NCBI RefSeq assembly: GCF_008035925.1
Contig: NZ_CP036264.1
Coordinates: forward strand, 767,774 to 831,773
Direction: 5' to 3'
Origin: Stieleria maiorica
Lineage (GTDB): Bacteria; Planctomycetota; Planctomycetia; Pirellulales; Pirellulaceae
Length of the DNA: 64,000 nt
The position numbers and the translations under genes were made by a program. Positions 25,412 through 34,494 of this stretch are shown here, piece by piece (positions within the stretch are counted from its first letter, which is position 1; each line of letters opens with the position of its first letter). The notes below the pieces were generated by a model, which was not told the DNA's origin, made no database searches, and worked only from the letters and a program-made list of their open reading frames with translations.

Positions 25412-25486
25412 GAATCATTCTGCTCAGAATCATTCTGCTCAGAATCATTCTGCCCCGAATCATTCTGCCCCGAATCATTCTGCCAT
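25412..25486. repeat. 15-bp tandem repeat, five units
   Basis: Five contiguous 15-base units of gaatcattctgcccc (variants ending ctca or ccat) run from 25412 to 25486, preceded by a decayed unit from about 25395. A two-unit relative ending in the same tgccatccct lies at 4353-4387. Fifteen bases is a whole number of codons, but no supported gene crosses it. It sits between the DUF1559 stop and the convergent hypothetical gene. Confidence 0.85.
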
Positions 25487-25636
25487 CCCTTCGCGAAATC
25501 CCACGAACCTGTCGAGACGTGATGGAAGCGTGGAGGTAGGAAGATTTTGGGGGTAGGAAGATTGGCTGTTTCGAATGGATCACGCAGCACATCACGCAAG
25601 TCCGTATGAATTGCCGACTGATGACCGATGCTTTGC

Positions 25637-26473
25637 CTATTGGTTCAACCGATCCAGCAATCGCTGAATCTTCCAGTGGGTCATTGTTGTGGTCGAGAAG
25701 ACCAACCAGTGGCGATCGCGAATCGTCGTTCCGGTGATCGTTGAATTCCCACCGAGAGCTTCCCAGGTGTCGGGATCGACGTTGGTTTCGATCAGGTTGA
25801 CCAGCGTGTCGAAGTCGGCATAGACCTCGTTGTTGCTGGGCAACGATTGGCTCCGTCCCCACGACGCCAGATGCCGCATGTCGACCAGCGGAGTCACGTC
25901 ATAGATCCGTGTCGCCAAATCCTCCTCGGCTGCCTCCACCGTCGTGAGGACCACTTGGCCGCGCACGATCATCAGCGTTATATCCACGTTCCGCAAGTGG
26001 TTCATCAACGTGGCGATCAAACTGGGGCGACCGTGCAATTCAATTGCTTCATTCCGGTCCCACCAACGAGCCGGTTTGGATTTTCGCTGTGAAGTGATCC
26101 GGCTGCCGTTGACCATCACGCCCGCACCGATGGGTGTGTCCGCATCCAACCCAATTTCTTCCAGTGCTCGTCGATCGAGCATGACGAGGAACAACTCACT
26201 CAAGTCCTCCGCAATCTTGCTGATCGGCATATCCGCCCTCCACTGAAACGGCGACTCTTTCATCAACGCGATCGTGATCGCTCGCTCTTGTTTTGCACTC
26301 ATCAGCGGATCGCAAGGAAACGAAACCACCGCGCCGCCCGCCTTGGTGGTCGAGGATCGAATGATCTCCTCACTCAGGCCCGGGCTGAGCCAATGGTGCG
26401 AGCGATCGGTTGCCTGCGCGAGCAACAGAGTCGGCGACAGAATGAACCAGAACAAAAACGCGATCAGTCGCAT
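25637..26473 (-). CDS. Secreted protein of unknown function
   Basis: A 278-residue protein with a signal peptide (MRLIAFLFWFILSPTLLLAQ). I do not recognise a named family. A region reading YDVTPLVDMRH...FDTLVNLIETNVDPDTWEALG..STITG and ending LVFSTTTMTHWKIQRLLDRL resembles N-terminal secretin-like (N-domain) modules seen in many planctomycete secreted proteins. In those, a DPxxW..LGG motif precedes a short beta-strand. The middle contains a possible Trp/Lys-rich surface stretch. It is convergent with the DUF1559 gene and divergent from the MuiA-like gene, with a partial family C repeat upstream (26492-26518). Confidence 0.7.
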   Translation of the reverse strand: MRLIAFLFWFILSPTLLLAQATDRSHHWLSPGLSEEIIRSSTTKAGGAVVSFPCDPLMSAKQERAITIALMKESPFQWRADMPISKIAEDLSELFLVMLDRRALEEIGLDADTPIGAGVMVNGSRITSQRKSKPARWWDRNEAIELHGRPSLIATLMNHLRNVDITLMIVRGQVVLTTVEAAEEDLATRIYDVTPLVDMRHLASWGRSQSLPSNNEVYADFDTLVNLIETNVDPDTWEALGGNSTITGTTIRDRHWLVFSTTTMTHWKIQRLLDRLNQ

Positions 26474-26646
26474 GAAGGTCGTGCTCCACTTGTGGGATAG
26501 GCATCTTGCCTGTCATATCCAATCGGTCGGGAATCAGAAGCGATGGACTGTCATCACTGCACTTGGCATGCCGAATGCATCACCACCTTGTTGCACGCAA
26601 AACCGAAAGTGGAACGTTCGATTTCGCGTCGCAGTCATTCAAACAA

Positions 26647-26665
26647 CTGTAGCGTTTCGCTACAG
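26647..26665. promoter_or_regulatory. Perfect 8-bp hairpin in the leader of the MuiA-like gene
   Basis: ctgtagcg and cgctacag surround a ttt loop, ending 25 bases before ATG 26690. It is too far from the ribosome site to block it directly, and no U-run follows. It might be an operator or an mRNA-stability element. Confidence 0.5.
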
Positions 26666-26689
26666 CCGGCTCCCCAGCGAGGTTCAAAC

Positions 26690-28558
26690 ATGCAAGCGAT
26701 CATCGGATTTCTCAGAACCGCCGTCTTGCTTCGCACGATTGTGTTTGCATCCAGTGTGTCGATGCTGCTTGCCAGTGTTTCCGCTTCTGCTCAAGAGTCG
26801 GCTTCATTGGTCGAGGTAGACAGCCCCATCGCCGCGGTCACCGTCTTTCGCCACCAAGCGAACGTGGTCCGCGCGATCGAGGTCCAACCCTCCAATGCCC
26901 CTCAAAGGATTCGCGTCACGGGGCTGCCAAGAACCATTCACGATCAATCGGTGCGTTGGGAAACCGATGCCGAAATCACCGTCCGTTCGCTGCGTGTCAC
27001 ACCCCACCAGATCAAAGTGGACCAGGCGGCGAAGAAAGCATGGGCGGAGGAAATCGCGAAACAAAACCTGGCGATTCAAGATGCAGCGCACGAAGTTGCC
27101 GTCATCGAACAGGACCTCGAGACGATCGAGGACCTGGAGGAGTTTACTGCCGCAAAGACGAACAAGGGGCTCGGCGAATCCAAGCTGGAAGTCGAATCCG
27201 TCACGGCAATCGCCGATTTTGTGATGCAGCGTCGACGCATGCTCGCCAAAGAGTTGCACGGTGCGCGACAGGAATTGCAATCGCTGCAGGATCAACTCGA
27301 CGCAAGCATTCAAAAAGCCCAAAGAGAATCGGAGTCCAGACCTGAAGCTACCTTCGATGCCGTGCTAATGGTCGATTCACCGCGTGGCGGGACGTTGCGT
27401 TTGAGCTATTGGGTGGACGAGGTGTCCTGGCAACCGCAGTACAGCATTCACGCGACCAGCGGCCGGCAGGGCGAAGATTCGTTTGTCGCTCAGCTGGACG
27501 GGACCGTCACGCAGAACAGCGGCGAAGACTGGCGAGGCGTTCAGTTGGCATTCTGCACGGGAGTCCCCAACCTACAGGCCGCCACACCGCTGTTGGTGCC
27601 GCTGCGTGTTTCGGTGAATCAAGCGACCGGCGATGGAGACGGCAGCGGCGGGTACTCAAACACCGGGTCATCCGCCGGCGACGCGCCGGCCTGGGAGGAT
27701 CCGGCGGTTTGGCAGCGCAACCTGGCCTTGAACACCGAAGCGGCCGGCCGCCAGGTTGGCGAAATCAACCGACGTCAAAGCGTGCAGCGTGAACTGGCCG
27801 ACGATGCCAGCACCAATTTGGCCGACGAAACCTATCGTGTTGCGACGCCGATCGACGTGGCCGACCAGACCGCCGAGCAAGCGATCACGATTCTGCGCTG
27901 GGAAATCACCAGCCCGATCTATCGCGTTGTCACGCCGCTGTTGAGCAGTTTCGCCTATCGCGAAGCGGCATTGGAAAACCAACTCGGCCAAAGCTTGGTC
28001 GGCGGCGAGGCGACGGTCTTCCTGGATGGACGATTCGTCGGCCGGACCACGTTGCCGCCGACGGCCACTGGCGGCGAATTCGCCATCGGACTGGGAGCCG
28101 ATCGGCAAGTCCGTACGCGACGTGAATTGCTCTCACGCGATGAATCGATCCAAGGCGGCAACCGACTGTCGCGACTCGAGTACCGACTGGTCATCAACAA
28201 TTACCACAACGACGAAATCGACATCCGGTTGTACGATCGCATTCCGATCACCAGCGATTCAGGAACCGTCAACGTCGTCACCGATTCAGGTTCGCTGGGC
28301 CAACTCTCCGGCGACGCCAAGTACCTGAGGATGCAGCGCCCGACGGGAATCCTGCGATGGGATTTAACGATCCCCGCCAAACGATTCGGCAGTAACGCCT
28401 ACGATCATCACTATCACTACACGATCGAAATGGACCGCACACAATCGATCATCAGCAACGACGTCGTGCAACAAATGCAAAACGACCTGCGTTTCAACCA
28501 GTCCGGCGGAGGAGGAATGGGAGGCGGGATGGGAGGTTTCGGCGGCGGCTCGTTTTAG
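26690..28558 (+). CDS. MuiA-family protein (DUF4140/DUF4139)
   Basis: From ATG 26690 (GAGG about eight bases upstream) the protein has 622 residues with an N-terminal signal peptide ending near SASAQ. The first domain (IAAVTVFRHQANVVRAIEV...LP.TIHDQSVRW) matches the N-terminal DUF4140 pattern of mucoidy inhibitor A proteins. A coiled coil follows at about 110-215. The DUF4139 beta domain then starts at LRLSYWVDEVSWQPQYSIHA and includes LDGTVTQNSGEDWRGVQL and EYRLVINNYHNDEIDIRLYD. The extreme C-terminus is GGGGMGGGMGGFGGGSF, a glycine tail. It is probably periplasmic or outer-membrane associated. The biochemical role of the family is unsettled. Confidence 0.85.
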   Translation: MQAIIGFLRTAVLLRTIVFASSVSMLLASVSASAQESASLVEVDSPIAAVTVFRHQANVVRAIEVQPSNAPQRIRVTGLPRTIHDQSVRWETDAEITVRSLRVTPHQIKVDQAAKKAWAEEIAKQNLAIQDAAHEVAVIEQDLETIEDLEEFTAAKTNKGLGESKLEVESVTAIADFVMQRRRMLAKELHGARQELQSLQDQLDASIQKAQRESESRPEATFDAVLMVDSPRGGTLRLSYWVDEVSWQPQYSIHATSGRQGEDSFVAQLDGTVTQNSGEDWRGVQLAFCTGVPNLQAATPLLVPLRVSVNQATGDGDGSGGYSNTGSSAGDAPAWEDPAVWQRNLALNTEAAGRQVGEINRRQSVQRELADDASTNLADETYRVATPIDVADQTAEQAITILRWEITSPIYRVVTPLLSSFAYREAALENQLGQSLVGGEATVFLDGRFVGRTTLPPTATGGEFAIGLGADRQVRTRRELLSRDESIQGGNRLSRLEYRLVINNYHNDEIDIRLYDRIPITSDSGTVNVVTDSGSLGQLSGDAKYLRMQRPTGILRWDLTIPAKRFGSNAYDHHYHYTIEMDRTQSIISNDVVQQMQNDLRFNQSGGGGMGGGMGGFGGGSF

Positions 28559-28570
28559 CCCGCGGCATCC

Positions 28571-28685
28571 CATGCCAGCGGGAAGCGCCAGCGAGCGGCA
28601 ATGCCAGCGGGAAGCGTGAGCGAGCGGCCCAAGGGGTTTACCCCGCGTCCAGCGCCCGCCACTGGCTCACGCCACGTGCTGGCAT
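28571..28685. repeat. Family A repeat, one and a half copies
   Basis: A left-end half copy (28571-28599) is followed by a complete copy from 28601 to 28685 that ends actggctcacgccacgtgct plus ggcat, as at 2441-2524. The ends are complementary. It fills the 136-base gap between the convergent MuiA-like and YbdK genes and may act as a bidirectional end structure. Confidence 0.8.
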
Positions 28686-28694
28686 TACCGGCCG

Positions 28695-29813
28695 CTACTG
28701 GATCCGGGATTGCCCGATCAGTTGTTTGACGATTTCGGAGCGCCGGCCGGTCTGTTGCAAGATCTGGCGTTGGCGATCGGCCCAATCGAGTCGGCCGGCG
28801 ATCTCCCGGACCATCATCAATTCGGATTCGCAGTTCAAGTCTTGCGCGACGCCTCGCAGCTTGCTGAGCAGTCGTTCGACGATTTCTGCGACCGTCCGTT
28901 CAGAATAGTCAAAGGTATCGACCAGTGTCGCGGCGACTCCATAGCGCGCGGCACGCCATTTATTCTGACGAACCATCATCGGGTGGCAATCGAATTGATA
29001 GGTCCCTTCGTCGATGCGATCGCTGAGATATTTGACCAGGCACTGGACCAGTGCGGCCAGCGCGCAAACGTGGTCGATATTGCCGGGCATGTCACACATC
29101 CGGACTTCGACGGTACCGAAGTTGTGGTGCGGGCGGACGTCCCACCAGATCTCTCGGATCGTATTGATAAACCCGGTCTCTTCCATGTGATTGACCAGCC
29201 ACACGTATTCGCTCCAGTTCCGCATCAGCGTCGGCAGGCCAGCCGTGGGCAACCCCTCCATGACTTTGCTGCGATGCGAATGCAGCCCGGTGTCGCGGTC
29301 TTCCCAGTAGGGGCTGCTGGCCGACAAGGCCAACAGCAGTGGCAGGTGCTGCATGATGCGGTCGCAGATCATCACCGCCTTGTCACCGGAATCGACACCG
29401 ACGTGGACGTGCAACCCGAACGTGATCAACCGCCGCGCCATCTCCTGCAGCAGCCGGACGAGCCCCCGGTAGCGTTCTTCGTCGCTGACGATCTGTTCTT
29501 GCCACAGGCTGAACGGATGCGTCGCGCCCCACCAAAGCCCCAACCCCAGCCCGTCGGCGGATTGTTGGACGGAGCGGAGTTTTTCGGAAAGGTCGTCACG
29601 GGTTTGAGAAACCGTGTCACAGACGCCGCTGATGACTTCGATGCACGACTGCATCAATTCGTGTTTGCACGACGCGGCGATGTCGCGGGGCAGCGTCGCT
29701 AGCAGTTCGTTGCTGCGACTGGCCAGTGCGTACGTTTGACAGTCGACGATTCCGAGTTCCAATTCGACGCCGATGGTCTGTGTCGCATTCGAATGGAACT
29801 GGAACTTACTCAT
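28695..29813 (-). CDS. ybdK: YbdK-type carboxylate-amine ligase (glutamate-cysteine ligase family 2)
   Basis: A 372-residue member of the GCS2 superfamily. TIGVELELGIVD near the N-terminus, GLHVHVGVDSGDKAV near 137, SASSPYWEDRDTGLHSHR near 168 and RPHHNFGTVEVRMCDMPG near 232 are the ATP/substrate motifs. Family members join amino acids through a carboxylate-amine ligation with ATP. YbdK of E. coli has weak gamma-glutamylcysteine ligase activity, so the true substrate is uncertain. The start ATG overlaps the stop of the M20D gene (ATGA at 29810-29813), so the two form an operon and may act in making and breaking the same amide. Confidence 0.88.
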   Translation of the reverse strand: MSKFQFHSNATQTIGVELELGIVDCQTYALASRSNELLATLPRDIAASCKHELMQSCIEVISGVCDTVSQTRDDLSEKLRSVQQSADGLGLGLWWGATHPFSLWQEQIVSDEERYRGLVRLLQEMARRLITFGLHVHVGVDSGDKAVMICDRIMQHLPLLLALSASSPYWEDRDTGLHSHRSKVMEGLPTAGLPTLMRNWSEYVWLVNHMEETGFINTIREIWWDVRPHHNFGTVEVRMCDMPGNIDHVCALAALVQCLVKYLSDRIDEGTYQFDCHPMMVRQNKWRAARYGVAATLVDTFDYSERTVAEIVERLLSKLRGVAQDLNCESELMMVREIAGRLDWADRQRQILQQTGRRSEIVKQLIGQSRIQ

Positions 29814-31045
29814 GACCGATCCGGGTCGAAGTAATTGATGATCGACGCTGCAAATAGTTTAGCGGCGTGTGCGATGGCATGTTCGTCGACGTCGAAATTT
29901 CCGGTGTGCAGCGGAGCACTGCCGACCTGATCGCCCGCCACGCCCAATCGGAACATCGCACCGGGGACATGCTCCAAGTAGAACGAGAAATCTTCGCTTC
30001 CCATGCTGGGCTGGTCGATCCAATCGACGGCGGCGGGGTTGAGTACTTGGGCTGCCGAATCGCTCAGCAAACGCACCAGCGCCGGATCGTTCATGACGCC
30101 GGGAGCGGACGATCCGAGTCGCAGGCTGACTTGACATCCGGTTTCCCGAGCGGTCGCTTCGCCGACATCCTCCAACACTTCCAGTGTCCGCCGTCGTGCT
30201 TGAACACCCAATGAACGCAGCGTCCCTTTGATCTTGGCGTGGTCGGGAATCACGTTGGGGCTGTGTCCGGCTTCGATCATGCCGATCGACAACACGACGA
30301 TGTCGTGTGCGTTGACCGCGCGATGGACGCGGCGGTATGCGGATTGGATCCAACGGGTGCAGGCGTCGATCGGGTCGTTGGTCAAATGGGGCCGTGCCGC
30401 GTGTCCGCCATCGCCATCGAATTTGACCTCCAACATGTCGCACGCGGCGGTCAGGTCGTGTTCGCGAAGACCGATACATCCGACTTGGCGGGTGGGATCG
30501 ACGTGCAGCGCCAGGATCGCGCCGACGTTGGCGACGGCATGATGGTGAATCATGTGCAACGCCCCCTCGGCGGTTTCTTCGGCCGGCTGCAGAATCGCCC
30601 GCGCCGCGATCGGCCACGGCAACGCACCGCTGCGGTGCAAGTGTGAAAGCAACTGCATCGCCGCGATGATCACGGTGGCGTGGACGTCGTGCCCGCAGGC
30701 GTGCATCACCCCGTCGACCGTACTGTGGTAGGGCACGGATTTCTCGTCCTGGATCGGCAACGCGTCGATGTCACCACGGATGGCCATCCGTGGGTGATCG
30801 GCCAGCGACTTGTCGGTCACCAGATCGGCCGTCAATCCGCGTCCTTGGCCGGCGACGCGGACCGGCATGTCCAACTTGGTCAGTTCCGCCTTCAGAAACT
30901 GAGTCGTCAGCACTTCATGCCCGGACAGTTCGGGGTGCTGGTGCAGGTGACGACGCATCGCGATCCAGCCCTCGGCAAGAACTTTGGCGGCGTCGTTGAT
31001 GGCCTGAACCCAACTGTCACGGTCGGCGGAAAGAAGGTCGGCCAT
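29810..31045 (-). CDS. M20D-family metallo-amidohydrolase
   Basis: A zinc-dependent amidohydrolase of the HipO/IAA-amino-acid hydrolase type, about 411 residues from ATG 31045 (MADLLSAD). The frame extends to 31114 but only adds Arg-rich residues. [49 protein letters not shown] and the C-terminal [21 protein letters not shown] are all present, giving a complete metal site including Cys-Gly-His-Asp. It would cleave N-acyl or N-amino-acyl conjugates. Four-base overlap with ybdK downstream suggests coupled translation and a shared substrate pool. Confidence 0.88.
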   Translation of the reverse strand: MADLLSADRDSWVQAINDAAKVLAEGWIAMRRHLHQHPELSGHEVLTTQFLKAELTKLDMPVRVAGQGRGLTADLVTDKSLADHPRMAIRGDIDALPIQDEKSVPYHSTVDGVMHACGHDVHATVIIAAMQLLSHLHRSGALPWPIAARAILQPAEETAEGALHMIHHHAVANVGAILALHVDPTRQVGCIGLREHDLTAACDMLEVKFDGDGGHAARPHLTNDPIDACTRWIQSAYRRVHRAVNAHDIVVLSIGMIEAGHSPNVIPDHAKIKGTLRSLGVQARRRTLEVLEDVGEATARETGCQVSLRLGSSAPGVMNDPALVRLLSDSAAQVLNPAAVDWIDQPSMGSEDFSFYLEHVPGAMFRLGVAGDQVGSAPLHTGNFDVDEHAIAHAAKLFAASIINYFDPDRS

Positions 31046-31231
31046 GATGATGCGAACAAATCCTTGACGACGCGTCCGTAGACGTCCGTCCATCGGAAAT
31101 CTCGTCCGCCACAACGATGCGTAAGTAGTCTGTGGTTCAAGCTCCGCCCGAGATCACGCGAATCGCTTCAGTGGGCAGGGTTTTCAACATAACCAGTCCC
31201 CTGTCGCCGATCAAACCAACCGCTCTCCGGT

Positions 31232-31420
31232 TTTGCTAGCAAAGGCCCAAATGGCCCAAATGGTGCCACCCATCAACAATGGCCCAAATGGTGCCACCCA
31301 TCAACCACGCCCTCGACCAATGGCCCAAATGGTGCCACCCATCAACCACGCCCTCGACGGCTTTGCTAGCAGGCACATTGCCGACGCAGACTCGCTGATT
31401 GATGGGTGGCACCAAATGAG
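31232..31420. repeat. Tandem and inverted 28-41 bp repeats (atggcccaaatggtgccacc)
   Basis: Three direct copies of aatggcccaaatggtgccac plus ccatcaac begin at about 31250, 31278 and 31319. The last two are spaced 41 bases apart and include ccacgccctcgacc. An inverted copy, gattgatgggtggcaccaaa, lies at about 31398-31417. A tttgctagca motif flanks both sides (31232 and 31362). No gene is supported in 31046-31575. Confidence 0.8.
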
Positions 31421-31439
31421 AATGAGTGAGCGCACTGTC

Positions 31440-31530
31440 TTGCCGTTCGTTCGACGATGGGGAAGCGATCCTGTAATGGGACAGATAGGACAAATAGGTC
31501 CCATCTGTCCTGTTGGTCCTATTGATCGGG
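31440..31530. repeat. Dispersed repeat family E, second copy
   Basis: Shares ttgccgttc.ttcgacgat and the ggaca(g)ataggac / gtcc..ttggtcc hairpin with 9550-9648. Here the stem is slightly decayed (ggacagat at 31479 with atctgtcc at 31503). It lies just downstream of the FAD oxidoreductase stop. Confidence 0.78.
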
Positions 31531-31575
31531 CCCCCCGGCGTGGAGGTCGCGATGAAAGTCGACAGCGGTAGTCGC

Positions 31576-32919
31576 TCACTTCGACTTCGCGTCGAGGATC
31601 TCCTCGGCCGCGCGCAGTCCGCTGTTCATCGCGCCCTGGATGCTTGGTGTTTCGCGGTGGTCGCCGCAAACATACAGGCTTGCTGGCGCTTTGATCCCAG
31701 GGATCTGATCGGCTCGCACCGACTGCAGCACCGGATCCAGACGAAGCTGCGGCAGCCCGTAGGGCACGCGGATCGTCTGAACCAGCTCCCATCGACCGGC
31801 TCCGTCGCCGAACCAGCGACGCGCCTGGTCGCCGACCGCATCGGCCAATTCCTCGGCGGACCGGTCGGCCATCGAATCCGCGATGCTGATAGAAATCAGC
31901 GAACGGCCGCCGGACGCGTACTCGGGCGCGACATCGCTGAGTACGACGGCCGTTCGGATCGGACCGTCTTCGTCCCCACGCAGCATCAGCATTCTGCTGG
32001 GTTCGGGCGAGCGCTCGGCGACGAAGTACATCGTCGTGGCGTGATTCCACTGGGTGACCAACTCGGGGGCGTCGAGCAACCGTGCTGCGGCGTTGCTTTC
32101 GGTTGCGACGACGACGGTTTCGGCATCGATGCTTGCGCCATCGCTTAGGTGAACTCGATGCCGCCCGTTGATGCTTTCGATCGACGTCACGGTGGTGTTC
32201 AGCCGAAGCGTTCCGCGCGGCAGCCCTTCGGCCAACTGTCGCGGGATCGCGGCCATGCCGTCGGCGGGGACCGCGATATCGCCGGCAGCGAACATTCGAA
32301 AGACGAATTCAAACATCCGGCTGGAGGTCGACAAGGATTCGTCCAGAAAGACGCCACCGAGAAACGGCCGAAAGAAAGCGTCGATCATCGCATCGGAGAA
32401 ACCTAAATGACGAAGTCGCTGGTCGGTGGTTTCGCCATCGCGGTGATACAGATCCTGCAGCGTCCCCCGCCGTGATTGAAACCTTGCCTTTGCGATCCGC
32501 AATTTGTCCATCAGTGATCCGACGGGGCTGGTCGCGGTGGATAGAATCTGTCCCGGGCGACGCCAGGGATCGCCCAATCGCGTGAAACGACCGTTGTTGC
32601 GAACGAGTGCCCCGGGCTGGAACGCCCGCAACCGCAATCTTTCATAGTCCAACAATTCCCGACAGGCCGGGTAGGCTGTGAGCAAAACCTGGAAACCGTG
32701 GTCCAACTTCAACCCGTCGACGATGTCGGTCCGAACGCGGCCGCCGACGCGATCGCTAGCTTCCAGCAACGTGACGTCACGGCCGTGTTGGGTGAGCCGT
32801 CTCGCGCAGGCCAGCCCGGCCAGGCCCCCGCCGATGATCACCGTGCCGGCGATCACCGAGTTGGCGGGCGAACCGTCCGGGTTCGGATTCGTACCACTGT
32901 CGGATGGGGTTGAGTTCAC
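31576..32919 (-). CDS. FAD-dependent amine-oxidase/phytoene-desaturase-like oxidoreductase
   Basis: A 447-residue flavoprotein starting at GTG 32919. After a disordered N-terminus, GTVIIGGGLAGLACARRLTQ (25-44) is the dinucleotide-binding GxGxxG motif. EASDRVGGRVRTD is the FAD motif of the protoporphyrinogen oxidase/phytoene desaturase group, and the C-terminal LYVCGDHRETPSIQGAMNSG is the second FAD-binding block. There is no signal peptide. The substrate cannot be named; carotenoid-like or amine substrates are possible. It is divergent from the epimerase gene with a 366-base spacer. Confidence 0.85.
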   Translation of the reverse strand: MNSTPSDSGTNPNPDGSPANSVIAGTVIIGGGLAGLACARRLTQHGRDVTLLEASDRVGGRVRTDIVDGLKLDHGFQVLLTAYPACRELLDYERLRLRAFQPGALVRNNGRFTRLGDPWRRPGQILSTATSPVGSLMDKLRIAKARFQSRRGTLQDLYHRDGETTDQRLRHLGFSDAMIDAFFRPFLGGVFLDESLSTSSRMFEFVFRMFAAGDIAVPADGMAAIPRQLAEGLPRGTLRLNTTVTSIESINGRHRVHLSDGASIDAETVVVATESNAAARLLDAPELVTQWNHATTMYFVAERSPEPSRMLMLRGDEDGPIRTAVVLSDVAPEYASGGRSLISISIADSMADRSAEELADAVGDQARRWFGDGAGRWELVQTIRVPYGLPQLRLDPVLQSVRADQIPGIKAPASLYVCGDHRETPSIQGAMNSGLRAAEEILDAKSK

Positions 32920-32985
32920 GGCGATTGCGAAAATTTAGGAGTCCGTACATTGCTGGACGGAGTTGCGGGGCAACGACCAGACGAC

Positions 32986-33047
32986 GTAGTTACGCTCAGC
33001 AGAGCGTGGTACGCGAATGGGGGCCACCGTCTGGCGAAGGTAGCGAC
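32986..33047. repeat. Dispersed repeat family B copy
   Basis: gtagttacgctcagcagagc to ctggcgaaggtagcgac, in the same orientation as 20964-21026 but more diverged. It lies in the 366-base spacer between two divergent genes (32920-33285). Otherwise the spacer shows no gene. It should contain both promoters. Confidence 0.7.
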
Positions 33048-33285
33048 GTTCGGCTCGCAATTCACGATAGTTTGATGCAAATTGGGACGATCCAGCGAGG
33101 AATTCATGGCGGAGACAGCTGTGATTGTCACTTCATCGAAGCAATCCGGCCAGCGGGCGGCCACGATCCCATGGCAATGGATCGCAGGCAATTTTTCATT
33201 CGCCAAGCAGCGACTAAACTACGCGGCCGGCGGAAACCGTTGCTCTCATTCTAATTGAATTTCATTTTTCACTGGCTATCGATTC

Positions 33286-34350
33286 ATGCGTGTCATTGTC
33301 ACCGGATCCAGCGGATTGATCGGATCAGCAGCCGTGCGTCATTGGGACGCTGCGGGTGACCAAGTCATCGGCATCGACAACGACATGCGTTCGACCTTTT
33401 TCGGCCCCGATGGCAGCACCAAGTGGAATCAGTCGCAACTGGAATCAGAAACCCGAGATTTTCGCACCGAAAACATCGACATTCGCGACCGAGACGCGAT
33501 CCTGGACTTGTTCAAGAACGAACCTCCCGATCTGGTCATTCACTGTGCGGCCCAGCCGTCTCACGATAAGGCGGCGGCAATCCCCTTTTTGGATTTCGAA
33601 GTCAACGCGAACGGAACACTGAATCTGCTGGAAGCGACCCGCCGGCATTCCCCCGAAGCCGTGTTCTGTCACATGAGCACGAACAAGGTGTACGGCGATG
33701 CGCCCAACGAGCTGCCTTTGAACGAGCTGCCGACGCGTTGGGAATACGCTCGCGCGGAGGATTACGACGGGATCGATGAAACCTGCCGCATCGACCAGAC
33801 CATGCATTCGCTGTTCGGGGCCAGCAAGACGGCGGCGGACGTGCTGGCCCAGGAGTACGGAAAGTATTTCGGATTGAAGACCGGTATTTTCCGCGGCGGA
33901 TGTCTGACCGGTGCGAGTCACAGCGGCGTGGAATTGCACGGGTTTCTGAGCTACCTGGTGCATGTCGCGGTGAGCGGAAAACCGTACACGATCTTCGGTT
34001 ACAAGGGCAAACAGGTTCGCGACCAAATCGAGTGCAGCGACGTCGTCCGGGCCTTCGAAGCGTTCGCCCAAAACCCTCGTCCGGGTGAGGTCTACAACAT
34101 CGGCGGCGGGCGTGAAAATGCGGCCAGCGTGCTCGAATGCATCGCACTGATCGAAGAGATCAGCGGGCATCGAATCGAGTACACGCTGAGCGATGAAAAC
34201 CGCAAGGGCGACCATGTTTGCTACATCAGCGATCTGAGCAAGCTGCGACGTGATTACCCCGATTGGCAGATCCGCGTGTCACTCCGTGAGATCGTCACGC
34301 AGATGATCGACGCGGCCGAAGCAAAGGGGATGAGTCGACAACCGCGGTGA
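33286..34350 (+). CDS. CDP-paratose 2-epimerase-like NAD-dependent sugar epimerase
   Basis: A 354-residue extended short-chain dehydrogenase. The NAD motif is VTGSSGLIGSA at residue 5-15. The AAQPSHD signature, the STNKVYGDAPN stretch and the Tyr/Lys-type active site, followed by FRGGCLTGASHSG, are typical of CDP-paratose (tyvelose) 2-epimerases and close relatives. It should interconvert a nucleotide-activated sugar for surface polysaccharide. No other sugar-nucleotide or glycosyltransferase genes are in the window. It is followed 144 bases later by a PilZ protein on the same strand. Confidence 0.85.
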   Translation: MRVIVTGSSGLIGSAAVRHWDAAGDQVIGIDNDMRSTFFGPDGSTKWNQSQLESETRDFRTENIDIRDRDAILDLFKNEPPDLVIHCAAQPSHDKAAAIPFLDFEVNANGTLNLLEATRRHSPEAVFCHMSTNKVYGDAPNELPLNELPTRWEYARAEDYDGIDETCRIDQTMHSLFGASKTAADVLAQEYGKYFGLKTGIFRGGCLTGASHSGVELHGFLSYLVHVAVSGKPYTIFGYKGKQVRDQIECSDVVRAFEAFAQNPRPGEVYNIGGGRENAASVLECIALIEEISGHRIEYTLSDENRKGDHVCYISDLSKLRRDYPDWQIRVSLREIVTQMIDAAEAKGMSRQPR

Positions 34351-34494
34351 GGGCAATCGGACAAACCGGTCAGAGCGTGGCACGAGCGTGTTTTTCGACA
34401 TAGGGTTCCCTTGGCCCGTCATGCTTTTCCGGCAGTGGCCGCCCGCAGTCGGCGGCCATCACCGATTGTTCCCAACGAAACGCCCGTGGCAATC

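Noticed and set aside
25412..25486. CRISPR array
   Set aside because: The 15-base units are contiguous with no spacers, and no cas genes are in the window.
28710..29702. Plus-strand frame opposite ybdK (330 codons)
   Set aside because: Antisense shadow. YbdK motifs on the minus strand are complete.
31250..31350. CRISPR array or leader
   Set aside because: The direct repeats have irregular spacing, include an inverted copy and no unique spacers.
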